From positions 1 to 48,856 of the forward strand of contig JAEYYV010000398.1 of assembly GCA_023428295.1 (NCBI GenBank): 48,856 bases of DNA, given 5' to 3'. Under the pieces are notes generated by a model, which saw only the letters and a list, made by a program, of their open reading frames with translations, was not told where the DNA came from and did not search any database. A program made the position numbers and the translations under genes. This DNA comes from Pseudomonadota bacterium (GTDB lineage Bacteria; Myxococcota_A; Polyangia; Haliangiales; Haliangiaceae). Of this stretch, positions 31,050-40,824 are shown piece by piece (the stretch's first letter is position 1; each line of letters begins with the position of its first letter).

Positions 31050-31834
31050 CTCGGATTCTCGACGCGCTGCTTGATGATCTCGAGGGCGCGCGCGCAGTAC
31101 AGGCCGTCCTCGATGCGCTCGTCGTACGTGTAGCGCAGCGTGAGCATCTGCCGATCACCGACGGTGGTCACCTTGCCGATGGTGCAGAAGATGGGGCAGT
31201 TGCCGTGCTCGTAGAGATGGTGATACGCGGCGTCGACGCCGATCGAGCCGAGGTTCGCCACGAACGCGCTCGTGTACAGCGGATCCGTATCGACGAGCGA
31301 TCGCGGCGCGAGCCCCCACGCGTACAGCCGCTTCATCACGAGCAAGAGCAACGCGAGCAAGAAGCCCGGCAGCGCGAGCAGGATGCCGAGCTCCTTGTCC
31401 ATCGCGCTCTTCTTGGTCTGGCGTGCGCCGCCGACCTCGCCGCTCGTGCGGTCCACGACCTGCGCGAACGTCTCGTCCTTCTCGAAGCGGCGCTTGAGCG
31501 TGGCGAGCGGCGCCGCGTCATCCTTCACCTTCTTCGCGGCGAACGAGAGGAAGACGCCCTTGCGCTGATACGTCTTGCGGCCGAGCGTGAAGCGATTGAG
31601 TCGCTCGCGTTCGTGCAGCATCTGCGCGAGCGAGTGCAAGACGAGGTGGAACACGGTCGCCTTCGCGCTGCCTTCGCGCTTGGCGTTCCACTCTGCGAGC
31701 CACGGGAGCGTGCGCGACAGATCGAGCTGCTGCTCGAAGTACACGGCCGACTCGTTCCGGCCGCGCATCAGGAACAACATCATCTGGCGGTACGGGTGGA
31801 CACGGACACGGATGCCGTCGTGAGGACCGAACAT
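31046..31834 (-). CDS. E2 acyltransferase-like (chloramphenicol acetyltransferase-fold) membrane protein
   Basis: 262 residues similar in layout to the catalytic domain of 2-oxoacid dehydrogenase E2 enzymes. Visible marks are ATVFHLVLHSLAQ, LNRFTLGRKTYQRKGVFLSFAAKK, VANLGSIGVDAAYHHLYEHGN and CTIGKV, and a C-terminal DERIEDG. In true E2 enzymes that last motif reads DHRVIDG with the catalytic His; here His is replaced by Glu. A hydrophobic segment (about 150-172) looks like a membrane helix. There is no lipoyl domain. I recall related uncharacterised proteins with the same DERI-type ending, so the loss may be typical of the subfamily. Function unknown. Confidence 0.7.
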   Translation of the reverse strand: MFGPHDGIRVRVHPYRQMMLFLMRGRNESAVYFEQQLDLSRTLPWLAEWNAKREGSAKATVFHLVLHSLAQMLHERERLNRFTLGRKTYQRKGVFLSFAAKKVKDDAAPLATLKRRFEKDETFAQVVDRTSGEVGGARQTKKSAMDKELGILLALPGFLLALLLLVMKRLYAWGLAPRSLVDTDPLYTSAFVANLGSIGVDAAYHHLYEHGNCPIFCTIGKVTTVGDRQMLTLRYTYDERIEDGLYCARALEIIKQRVENPS

Positions 31835-31948
31835 GGACCCGACGGTACGCGGAGTGTGGGGAGCACTGCGTTACCTACATCCCGCAGGGAAGCTTTTCGC
31901 GGCCGGCCAATACGACTCCCGGGATCGGCACCTTCCCTGGTCAAAACC

Positions 31949-32031
31949 ACCAGCTGGTCGATTCCACCAAGTAATGGTGGAGTGAGCCGATGGAAGGGTT
32001 CAACGTTTCAATGTTTTCGAGCAGTTAACTG
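31949..32031 (+). promoter_or_regulatory. palindromes in the 228-base region upstream of the sigma factor gene
   Basis: The gap 31835-32062 contains ACCAGCTGGT (31949-31958), a hairpin TCCACCA/TGGTGGA with a five-base loop (31963-31981), and CAGTTAACTG (32022-32031). No gene or clear promoter is visible. They could be operators or leader structure for the downstream sigma factor; this is speculative. Confidence 0.35.
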
Positions 32032-32062
32032 TCGGCACGGCGGGTGCTCGTGGTGTCGGCCC

Positions 32063-32722
<660 letters not shown>

Positions 32723-32746
32723 CCACCAGCGCGAGATGCGACCGAC

Positions 32747-32772
32747 GACGCGGCCTTCGGGTCGCGTTTCTC
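32747..32772 (+). terminator. UUCG-tetraloop terminator after the sigma factor gene
   Basis: ACGCGGCC (32748-32755), TTCG loop, GGTCGCGT (32760-32767), with one G-T pair, then TTTCTCGTTT. C(UUCG)G is an unusually stable loop. It lies 25 bases after the stop codon. Confidence 0.7.
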
Positions 32773-32776
32773 GTTT

Positions 32777-32809
32777 CGGTTCCCGTTCGGTTCCCGTTCG
32801 GTTCTCGTT
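32777..32809. repeat. 11-bp tandem repeat, three copies
   Basis: CGGTTCCCGTT occurs at 32777-32787 and 32788-32798, and with one substitution at 32799-32809. It sits between the terminator and the stop of the convergent lipoprotein gene. A degenerate fourth unit may lie just upstream. Confidence 0.7.
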
Positions 32810-32815
32810 CGGTGC

Positions 32816-33370
32816 TTAGCGATCGAACGTCGCATACGCGCGAAGCACGAGCTTCCCGTCTTGCTCGACGGGAGCCGTCAAGTACACGGACTGCGCGTAG
32901 CCTTGCAGCCCTCTTGCCGACTCGAGCTTTGCGATGAGGTCCATCATCTGGTCCTCGTTCGCGCGCAGCGTGAGCAAGCAGTGGTCGTGTCGACACTCCG
33001 TCGATTCGAGCCTCCCGCCGAGCTTTGTGACTCGATTTCTGATCTCGGTCTCGGTGGGGCCCGCCCACGAGGGATCGCGCGTTTGGCGTTCGAACGCCGC
33101 GCTCGGGTTCAGTGCTGCGCGCGCGGCAGGCACGGCGACGGGAGCCGGTTCGACCGGCTGCTCGACCAGCTGCTCGACCAGCTGTCCTCTGGGCGCGGTC
33201 ACCGGCTCTTCGACCACCGCCAGCGCGGGCCGCTCGGGCGCGCTGATCGCGGCAGTCTTGGGTGCGGTGGCGGTCGCGGATTCCTGTGCGGGAGCGGGCT
33301 CGGTGGACGTCTGCCCGCACGCCGAAACCACCGAAATCCCGACGAGGATCATCGAGCGTATGACGGCCAT
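32816..33370 (-). CDS. hypothetical lipoprotein
   Basis: 184 residues. A signal peptide ends VVSAC (Cys near 18). A long Ala/Pro/Thr/Glu-rich stretch (about 20-90) contains a small QLVEQLVEQPVE repeat, mirrored in DNA by a 12-bp repeat near 33157-33186. A compact C-terminal domain (about 100-184) has a cysteine pair (ECRHDHC). I see no family. ATG at 33370 is chosen over GTG at 33388 because the signal peptide starts there. It is divergent from the penicillin-binding-protein gene with only 38 bases between. Confidence 0.72.
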   Translation of the reverse strand: MAVIRSMILVGISVVSACGQTSTEPAPAQESATATAPKTAAISAPERPALAVVEEPVTAPRGQLVEQLVEQPVEPAPVAVPAARAALNPSAAFERQTRDPSWAGPTETEIRNRVTKLGGRLESTECRHDHCLLTLRANEDQMMDLIAKLESARGLQGYAQSVYLTAPVEQDGKLVLRAYATFDR

Positions 33371-33382
33371 GAGGGCGCAGCG

Positions 33383-33405
33383 TAGCACTTGCTGCTAGCA
33401 CTTGC
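33383..33405. repeat. direct repeat in a divergent promoter gap
   Basis: TAGCACTTGC occurs at 33383-33392 and again at 33396-33405 (13-base period) inside the 38-base gap between two divergent genes. It may be an operator or chance; no promoter is clear. Confidence 0.45.
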
Positions 33406-33408
33406 CCC

Positions 33409-35979
33409 GTGGCTAGATGGCGCCCCGTGAAAGACGCCGTGAGTCCGACCGGCCCCGATGGGCGCATGCGCGTCACCATCGCGAATCGCGCGGATGGCGG
33501 CCTCTTCTACTGGCTCGGCAAGCTCTACGGCTTCGCGATGCTCGTGATCGTCGCGGCGATCTTCCTCGTGTGCATCGCGCTGTACTCGCACTTCTCGCTC
33601 ACGTCGCCGCCGCCCCCGGATCTCTCGCGCTACGCGTCCGTCGCGCCCGCTATCTCTCGCATGTACGCGGCCGACGGCACGCTGCTCGGCGAGTTCGCGA
33701 AGGAATGGCGCGAGATCGTGCCGTACGAAAAGATGCCCGAGCCGCTCGTGAACGCGTTCCTCGCCGTCGAGGATCACGAGTTCTTCAAGCACAAGGGCCT
33801 CTACTTCAAGGGCATCGGTCGCGCGGTGTGGGCCAACATCACGGCGCGTGACTTCGCGCAGGGCGGCTCGACGATCACGCAGCAGGTCGCGAAGCAGTTC
33901 CTCGGCAGCGAGAAGTCTCTCTCGCGCAAGGGCAAGGAAGCGATCATGGCGCGCCGCCTCGAGGCCACGTACTCGAAGCGCGCGATCCTGAGCGTGTACT
34001 TGAACCACATCTATCTCGGCGCTGGCGCGTGGGGCGTGGGCGCAGCGGCGCGGCGCTACTTCCAGAAGGATCTCGATCAGCTGACGCTCGCCGAGAGCGC
34101 GATGATCGCGGGCCTCGCGAAGGCGCCCACCGCGTACTCGCCGATCCGCTCGACCAAGCTCGCCGCCGATCGACGCAACATCGTCCTCGACAAGATGGCC
34201 ACGTACGGCTTCGCGACCGCCGACGAAGTCGCGAAGGCCAAGGCCGAGCCGATCAAGCTGAACCTGTATCGCGACGTGTTCCCGGATCGCATGCCGTACT
34301 ACGCGGAGTGGGTGCGCAACTACGTCGGCAAGGCGTACTCCGGGCCCGACCAGAACGCGCTCTACGATCGCGGCCTGCGCGTCGAGACCGCGGCCGAGCC
34401 CACATGGGAAGCAGCCTCGTACGCGAACACCGATCACGGCGCGCGCCATCAAGATAAACGGCAGGGATGGCGGGGTCCCGAGTGGCGCGTCGACGGCAAA
34501 GCGCGCGACCTGTTCATCGAGCGCCAGAAGAAGCTGTACGGCGCCGCGCCGCTCGTTCCCGGCAAGCGCTACCTCGCCGTCGTCGATAAAGTGAAGGGCG
34601 ATGGCGCCGAGGTGCTGATCGGGGATCGCCGCTTCGAGCTTCCGCTGCGCAACATGCGGTGGGCCGCGAAGTGGGAGTCCGGCAACGCGGAGAACGACAA
34701 GCAGATCGAGAGCGCGACCGCGGCGCTCAAGCCTGGCTACGTCGTGTGGGTCGTGCGCGAGACGCGAACGATCGAGCGCTTTCGCGAGTACCACCTGCCG
34801 GACACCAAGAACCCCGCGTGGCGCGGTCGCGACGATCAGCGCGAGTGGGACGAGAAGCACGCGGATGTCGTGAAGCTCGAGCAGGTCCCGCATCCGCAGC
34901 TCGCCATCTTCACCGCGGATCACCACAACGCCTACGTCGTCACGATGACGGGCGGCTACGACTACGATCGCTCGGAGTTCAACCGCGCCGTGCAGGCGTG
35001 CCGTCAGCCGGGCTCGACGTACAAGCCGATCTACTACGCGCTCGGCCTCGATCAGGGCTACGGCTTCGACACGGTGCTCAACGACGTGCCGGTGAAGATC
35101 GTGGATCCGGACACGGGCGAAGAGTGGACGCCGACCAACCTCGGCGACTCGCTGGATGGCGACGTCACGCTCGAGTACGCACTCGTGTTCTCCAAGAACA
35201 TCCCGTCGGTCGATCTGTTCAAGCGCCTCGGCGCGAAGAACGTCGAGGACTGGGCGCGCAAGATGGGCTTCTCGACGAAGATCTTCGCGGACGACGCGCT
35301 CGCACTCGGTGCCTCGTGCAGCAAGCTCGACGAGATGACGCGCGCGTTCACGCTGTTCGCGCGTAACGGACAGTGGTGGCCGCGGCCCGCCGGCAAGGAG
35401 AAGAACTGGGTCTTCGTGCGCCGCATCCTCGACCGCGACGGCAACACGATCGAGGACAACACGATGCTCGATGATCCGCAGCTCTCGGCGGCGGACCGCT
35501 TCGATCGCATCGCCGCGACGACGGGTATCGAGCCCGTGCAGGCGATTCCCGCACGCGCCGCGTTCCTCATGTCTCGCTTGCTCGAGCACGAGGTGCGCTA
35601 CGGCTTCGCGAACGTCTTGCGCGCGACGCAGATCAAGTCCGCCGGCAAGACGGGAACCTCGAGCGATACGCACGACACGCTGTTCATCGCGTACACCTCG
35701 AAGTTCACCACGCTGACGTGGATGGGCGACGACAAGAAGGAGCGCGCGCTCGGCAAGTTCGACGCCGCGTACATGACCGTGGTTCCGCTCTGGTCGCGCT
35801 ACATGTACGAAGCGGCGAAGGGCTATCCGAACCTGGACATCCCGTGGGTCGTGCCGCCGGGCGTGAAGCCCAACGATCGTGGCGACCACAGCAAGGGCAC
35901 CAAAGGCCCGCAGATGAACCTCATCTTCCGCGCCACCAAGAGAGAGAAGGGGCCGGAGGACGAGAAGCCGCCCGTCTAG
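33409..35979 (+). CDS. class A penicillin-binding protein (PBP1A-like)
   Basis: Bifunctional peptidoglycan synthase: glycosyltransferase plus transpeptidase, anchored in the inner membrane with the rest periplasmic. The protein has 856 residues. A membrane helix lies at about 38-60. The GT51 domain has EDHEFFKHKG (catalytic Glu near 121) and GGSTITQQ near 150. The transpeptidase has the SxxK serine in GSTYKP near residue 535, SKN near 594, and KTGTS near 746. A presumed OB-type insertion lies between (about 350-480). The start is uncertain: GTG at 33409 or GTG at 33427, or ATG at 33466, all before the helix. Confidence 0.93.
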   Translation: MARWRPVKDAVSPTGPDGRMRVTIANRADGGLFYWLGKLYGFAMLVIVAAIFLVCIALYSHFSLTSPPPPDLSRYASVAPAISRMYAADGTLLGEFAKEWREIVPYEKMPEPLVNAFLAVEDHEFFKHKGLYFKGIGRAVWANITARDFAQGGSTITQQVAKQFLGSEKSLSRKGKEAIMARRLEATYSKRAILSVYLNHIYLGAGAWGVGAAARRYFQKDLDQLTLAESAMIAGLAKAPTAYSPIRSTKLAADRRNIVLDKMATYGFATADEVAKAKAEPIKLNLYRDVFPDRMPYYAEWVRNYVGKAYSGPDQNALYDRGLRVETAAEPTWEAASYANTDHGARHQDKRQGWRGPEWRVDGKARDLFIERQKKLYGAAPLVPGKRYLAVVDKVKGDGAEVLIGDRRFELPLRNMRWAAKWESGNAENDKQIESATAALKPGYVVWVVRETRTIERFREYHLPDTKNPAWRGRDDQREWDEKHADVVKLEQVPHPQLAIFTADHHNAYVVTMTGGYDYDRSEFNRAVQACRQPGSTYKPIYYALGLDQGYGFDTVLNDVPVKIVDPDTGEEWTPTNLGDSLDGDVTLEYALVFSKNIPSVDLFKRLGAKNVEDWARKMGFSTKIFADDALALGASCSKLDEMTRAFTLFARNGQWWPRPAGKEKNWVFVRRILDRDGNTIEDNTMLDDPQLSAADRFDRIAATTGIEPVQAIPARAAFLMSRLLEHEVRYGFANVLRATQIKSAGKTGTSSDTHDTLFIAYTSKFTTLTWMGDDKKERALGKFDAAYMTVVPLWSRYMYEAAKGYPNLDIPWVVPPGVKPNDRGDHSKGTKGPQMNLIFRATKREKGPEDEKPPV

Positions 35980-36002
35980 TCGATCTCGGCCTCTCTAGCC
36001 GG

Positions 36003-36446
36003 TTAGTCCGGGTGAGTGACGAGGCCGCTCGTGATGATCTGGCGTCCCGCGTGACGCTGCTCGATCTCGGAGAGACCGGCGCACAGCGCGCGGCGCGAGG
36101 CCTCCTCGGCGCGGCCCTTGTCGACGAAGACGATCGCGCCGCCGTCGCGCACGCAGCGCGACCACGCGGACAGCGTCGTGGCCCACGCGTCGTCAGCGAT
36201 GACATCCACGCCGATGACGGCGGCGCACGACCGGCCGGCGATGGAGCCGGTGTCCGGCAACGCGTTGGTCAGCTTCTTGGCCGCGCGCGGCGACACGCCG
36301 ACGGCGATCACCTCGCGCTTCTCGCCGAGCGCGCTCGCGAGCTTTGCGTTCCCGACGACGACGAGCGGACCTTCCATGGCGTGCGCCGATGCGAGGGCCT
36401 CGCTGATCGCGGTGACCGCGGGGGTGACGAACAGACCGTCGAGCAC
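36003..36446 (-). CDS. short methyltransferase-like hypothetical protein
   Basis: 147 residues. 'GPLVVVGNAKLA' resembles a nucleotide-binding first strand, and 'DAWATTLSAWSRCVRDGGAIVFVDKG' resembles the later strands of class I methyltransferases. The protein is too short for a full fold and lacks a clear SAM motif, so it may be a shortened or non-catalytic relative. It starts with GTG, 23 bases after the 3D-domain gene on the same strand, so they are probably co-transcribed. Confidence 0.6.
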   Translation of the reverse strand: MLDGLFVTPAVTAISEALASAHAMEGPLVVVGNAKLASALGEKREVIAVGVSPRAAKKLTNALPDTGSIAGRSCAAVIGVDVIADDAWATTLSAWSRCVRDGGAIVFVDKGRAEEASRRALCAGLSEIEQRHAGRQIITSGLVTHPD

Positions 36447-36469
36447 GCGGTCCTATACCACGCGAGCGT

Positions 36470-37222
<753 letters not shown>

Positions 37223-37259
37223 GCAACAACGATCCTACGTCACGCGGTACAACCGTGCC

Positions 37260-39389
37260 ATGTGGGTGCACGATCTGGCTCGAGCCGACGCGCAGTGCGG
37301 CGGCAAGGCGCAGGGCCTCGCTCGCTTGATCGCGGGGAACCTGCCGGTGCCTGCGGGCTTCGTCATCGATGACAACGCGTTCCGCCACGTCGCGGGCGAC
37401 ATCGTCCTCGACGATCCAGAGACGATCGGCCACGTCCTCGCGACGGTGCTCGATCGCTTCGCGACGGTCGCCCTGCCCGACGAGGTCACGCGCGAGATCG
37501 ATGCGCGCGCCGACGAGCTGACGGCGCCCGACGGCTTCGCGGTGCGCTCGTCGGCGACGATCGAGGATCGTCAGGTCGGCTCCGCGGCCGGCGTGTACTC
37601 GTCGCGCACCGCGGTCCGGCGCGCGGATCTCTGGCACGCGATCCGCGGTGTGTGGGTCAGCGCGCTCACGCCGCTCGCGGTGACGTACGCGCGCCGTCGC
37701 GGAGGCCCGATCTCGATCGGCGTGATCGTGCAGCGCTTTGTCAGCGGCGAGCCGATCACGGTGTACACGCGCCGCCCCGCCGCGCCCGCGATCGACGAGG
37801 TGCTCGTCCAGCGCAACACGTCGATCACGCGGCTCGCACGCGGGACCGAGGATCCGATCGTCGCGCTGTCGCTCCGCGCGGAAGCGGCGCTCGGTGCAAC
37901 GGCCGGCGCCGATGTCGAGCTCGTCGGGGAGCACGTGGTGCAAGCGCGACCGATCGTGCATCCACCGCGCAGACCGCAGCGCAGCGGTGCACCGCCCACG
38001 GTGACCTCGCTGCTCGTCGCGGATGGACGCACGTGGACGTGGGACATCGCGCATAACCCAGATCCGCTCTCGACCGCGCAGTCCGAGCTCGTCGAGCGCG
38101 TGGACAAGGCAGGCGTCGCGCCATACTCGCTGCGCGTGTGCGCTGGCTACTTGTATTCAGCGCCGCGCACGAGCGTCGTAGCGCCACCTGTCGAGAACCT
38201 CGGAGATATCGAGTCGCGGCTCGCCGCGCTCGTCGGTGCGCTGGGTGGGCCGAGCGAGCCGAACGAGAACGTGCTGCCGGTCAGCGAGGCGGTCGATCGC
38301 TACGTGCAGTTCTACGCGATCTGGTCCAACGAGCTGTCGCCGCTCGTCGCGCGAGCGAGACGCGAATCCACGCCGCAGGCTGCACCACCCACGCGGCGAT
38401 TCTCCGTGGAGGCGCTGCTCCTCGGCGTCGCGCGCGGCGAGCTGGATGAACGCGAGGTCCGCGCGCGGTTGGGTGTGCTGTCTCCCTCGTGGGACGTGGT
38501 GGTGCCCACGTACGCCGAGCGGCCCGAGCTCCTTCGCGACGCGCTCGCGCGTGCGCGCGAGATCGTGAAGCAGCCGCGGCAACACGCGTCGGGCATCTTT
38601 CGCCCGGTCACCGACGAGGACGCCAGCGCGATCTTGGCGACGCGCGACGCGAAGCACCCCGCCAATCTCGGCGAGCGCGATGACGAGTGGTTCGCGCGCG
38701 CGCAATGGATGGTGCGCCGGGCGCTCTTGGCGCGCGGTGCCGAGCTCGGCCTCGACGAAGGCGACGTGTTCTGGCTCCCCTTGCAGACGCTCGCGGATCG
38801 CATCACCGTCGACGATGCTCGCCCGCGCGCGGCCGCGGCACGCGCAGCGGCGGCGAGGGCGACGCGCTGGGAGATGCCGCTCGTCGTGGGCGAGGAGCGG
38901 GGCGAGCCAACGCTCCGCGCTGGGAGCGGCTCGATCAAGTTCCCTCCTGCCGGCTCGAGCGGTTCGATCCGGATCACACCTGCCGTCGAGCCCGTGCGAT
39001 CTCCCGCGGGTCGTGCGCGGGAGCCCTCGTATGGGACTCCCGAAGTGCTCTCGGCCCACGCGCGCGGCGACCACGCGCTCCGCGGTATTGGCAGCGGCGG
39101 TCGCGTCCAGGGCCGGGTCGTGCGATTCGCCTCACTCGCATCGAGCGTGACCGTCGGTCGCGGGGACGTGGTGGTGGCACGGGCGATCACGCCCGCACTC
39201 GCGGTCATGGTGATCGGCTGCGCCGCAATCGTCAGCGAGACTGGTGGGTTCCTCGATCACGGCGCTGCGATGGCGCGAGAGCTCGGGATTCCTTGTGTTG
39301 TCGGATGCAAGGACGCGTGGACCATCCTCGACGACGGAATGCTCGTCACCGTCGACGGTGACTCAGGTCTCGTCATGACTCACGCGTGA
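37260..39389 (+). CDS. PEP synthase / rifampin phosphotransferase-like phosphotransferase
   Basis: 709 residues. The N-terminal domain (about 1-240) matches the ATP-binding part of pyruvate-phosphate dikinase-type enzymes: GGKAQGLARL, VPAGFVI, VRSSATIEDRQVGSAAGVY. The C-terminal domain (about 620-709) is the swivelling phosphohistidine domain with TGGFLDHGAAMARELGIP, His near 667. The PEP/pyruvate-binding barrel of true PEP synthase is missing. Instead a middle region (about 250-600) has no clear relative, as in rifampin phosphotransferases, which transfer a phosphate from ATP to a small molecule. The substrate is unknown. ATG at 37260 is chosen as the frame before it overlaps the divergent gene. 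Confidence 0.78.
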   Translation: MWVHDLARADAQCGGKAQGLARLIAGNLPVPAGFVIDDNAFRHVAGDIVLDDPETIGHVLATVLDRFATVALPDEVTREIDARADELTAPDGFAVRSSATIEDRQVGSAAGVYSSRTAVRRADLWHAIRGVWVSALTPLAVTYARRRGGPISIGVIVQRFVSGEPITVYTRRPAAPAIDEVLVQRNTSITRLARGTEDPIVALSLRAEAALGATAGADVELVGEHVVQARPIVHPPRRPQRSGAPPTVTSLLVADGRTWTWDIAHNPDPLSTAQSELVERVDKAGVAPYSLRVCAGYLYSAPRTSVVAPPVENLGDIESRLAALVGALGGPSEPNENVLPVSEAVDRYVQFYAIWSNELSPLVARARRESTPQAAPPTRRFSVEALLLGVARGELDEREVRARLGVLSPSWDVVVPTYAERPELLRDALARAREIVKQPRQHASGIFRPVTDEDASAILATRDAKHPANLGERDDEWFARAQWMVRRALLARGAELGLDEGDVFWLPLQTLADRITVDDARPRAAAARAAAARATRWEMPLVVGEERGEPTLRAGSGSIKFPPAGSSGSIRITPAVEPVRSPAGRAREPSYGTPEVLSAHARGDHALRGIGSGGRVQGRVVRFASLASSVTVGRGDVVVARAITPALAVMVIGCAAIVSETGGFLDHGAAMARELGIPCVVGCKDAWTILDDGMLVTVDGDSGLVMTHA

Positions 39390-39437
39390 ACGCGTGGTTA
39401 GCGAGCTCCACCAGAAAGACACGCCGCCCGAAAGCGA

Positions 39438-39803
39438 CTAGTCCTCGTCGTCGTCGTCGTAATCCGGCTCGTTCGGATCGGTGTCGTCGGCCTCGTCGGG
39501 CTTGTCCGCGGGGAGCGGCGTGCCCAGTCCGGCGTTCACTCGTTCACGCAAGTCTTTGCCGACCTTGAAGAAAGGCAGCCGCTTCTCGGCGACGTGAACC
39601 GTCTCGCCAGTACGCGGGTTGCGACCTTCGTAAGCCTTGTACTTGCGAACGGTGAAGCTACCAAAGCCGCGGATCTCGATACCTTCGCCGCGTTCCAGTG
39701 CCTTCACCATCGAGTCAAAGATGGTGTTGACGATCGCCTCCGCCTTACCAGCCGGTAGCTTCAACGTCTCGGAGATTTTCTCGATGAGCTCGGACTTGGT
39801 CAC
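39438..39803 (-). CDS. ihfB: IHF-beta/HU family DNA-binding protein with acidic tail
   Basis: 121 residues. Residues 1-92 are a complete HU/IHF fold: MTKSELIEKI, GEGIEIRGFGSF, GRNPRTGETV (DNA-intercalating Pro loop) and FFKVGKDLRERVN. The wording of the core is closer to IHF beta than HU. Residues about 95-121 form an Asp/Glu-rich tail (ending DYDDDDED), not found in E. coli IHF. IHF bends DNA and often helps sigma-54 promoters. It starts with GTG at 39803, with GGAG about nine bases upstream. Confidence 0.9.
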   Translation of the reverse strand: MTKSELIEKISETLKLPAGKAEAIVNTIFDSMVKALERGEGIEIRGFGSFTVRKYKAYEGRNPRTGETVHVAEKRLPFFKVGKDLRERVNAGLGTPLPADKPDEADDTDPNEPDYDDDDED

Positions 39804-39878
39804 CCGTAACTCCGCCTAGGGAACCTAAGCCTAAACAAGGACTTGAGGTACGCGCAAGTCTAACGCCGCGAAAAGGCG

Positions 39879-40757
39879 TCACATGCCAGAATCGACGACC
39901 GGGATCTCCTGCTCGGAATCCGACTTAAACGCTCGATATGTGAGCGGAAACCGGTACGTCAGGCAGCGATGGCGCGCGTAGAAGTCCACGAGATCTCGCC
40001 AGCCGATTTGCCCTTTTTCCAAGCCACTTCGCACGGCTTGCGAGATGACGGAGGCGCACATCTCGTTCGCGATGACCCCGCGATGTCCGCGCGAGGTGCG
40101 CGGGTCGAGGCCGATGGCGGGCGGCGGAACGAGGCCGAGTAGCCACGCAGACATCGGGGACACCTCGAGCGTCTCGACCCGCGTGACGGCGATGGCCATG
40201 TCGTCGCGGAACACGCACTCGACGCGGCGTTCGGTCTTTCCCTTGCCGACGACCAGCGCGTTGTGAGTGACCGCGGTGGCATCCGCGCACGAGCTGATGT
40301 TCGGCGTCGGCTGCGTGATGACGGAGTACGCGAGATCCGATTCGGTCTTGTTCGTGATCTCCATGATCAGCGAGTCCCTCTCGCGAACGAGCGAGAGACG
40401 CACACCCGCGATCTCGATCGCAGGTTGTCCTACCTCCATCACATGCCGCGCTTCATCGACGCGATACGGGAGCTTGCGACTCATGTCCGCGATGTTCGGT
40501 GTGCGAACACCTGCGGCCGCAGCGTCCCTCGATAGAAGCTCGAGAAAGACGTTCTGCGACGCTGTCGACTTCGCAAGCGCTTGGCTTTGCGAGCCCGTGA
40601 CGTAGGTCGGTGCAGGCTTGTCCGGAATCGAAACGCTCCCGCAGAACCTGACAACACCGATGCCTACAACCAGCGCAACTCCGCCGGCGAGCACTCCGTA
40701 GCGAAACTGTTCGTCGGAAATTGCCACGGTCTCTTCAAGATACACGTGCGTTGCCAC
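39879..40757 (-). CDS. hypothetical single-pass membrane protein
   Basis: 292 residues. A hydrophobic segment (about 20-38) is likely a membrane anchor, and the remainder would be periplasmic with several cysteines. Middle strands (IEIAGVRLSLVRERDSLIMEITNKT) look like an immunoglobulin-type beta domain, but I recognise no family. The start is uncertain: GTG at 40757, or GTG at 40727 ten residues later. The ihfB gene lies 75 bases downstream on the same strand. Confidence 0.65.
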   Translation of the reverse strand: MATHVYLEETVAISDEQFRYGVLAGGVALVVGIGVVRFCGSVSIPDKPAPTYVTGSQSQALAKSTASQNVFLELLSRDAAAAGVRTPNIADMSRKLPYRVDEARHVMEVGQPAIEIAGVRLSLVRERDSLIMEITNKTESDLAYSVITQPTPNISSCADATAVTHNALVVGKGKTERRVECVFRDDMAIAVTRVETLEVSPMSAWLLGLVPPPAIGLDPRTSRGHRGVIANEMCASVISQAVRSGLEKGQIGWRDLVDFYARHRCLTYRFPLTYRAFKSDSEQEIPVVDSGM

Positions 40758-40784
40758 GGCCTGGCAATGCGAAGTCAGAAAACA

Positions 40785-40813
40785 TTGACTCGATCAACGT
40801 CGAGGCGCCTAAT
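40785..40813 (+). promoter_or_regulatory. candidate promoter of the HEAT-repeat gene
   Basis: TTGACT (40785-40790) and CCTAAT (40808-40813) are 17 bases apart, in the 67-base divergent gap. The start of transcription would be only a few bases before the ATG at 40825. Weak prediction. Confidence 0.3.
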
Positions 40814-40824
40814 CGGACCAGGTC

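Noticed and set aside
33349..35889. An 846-codon frame antisense to the penicillin-binding protein gene
   Set aside because: The plus strand has every active-site motif in order; the other strand is a composition shadow.
39862..39879. ACGCC-GCGAAAA-GGCGT hairpin as a terminator near ihfB
   Set aside because: Only a five-base stem and no T-tract on either strand.
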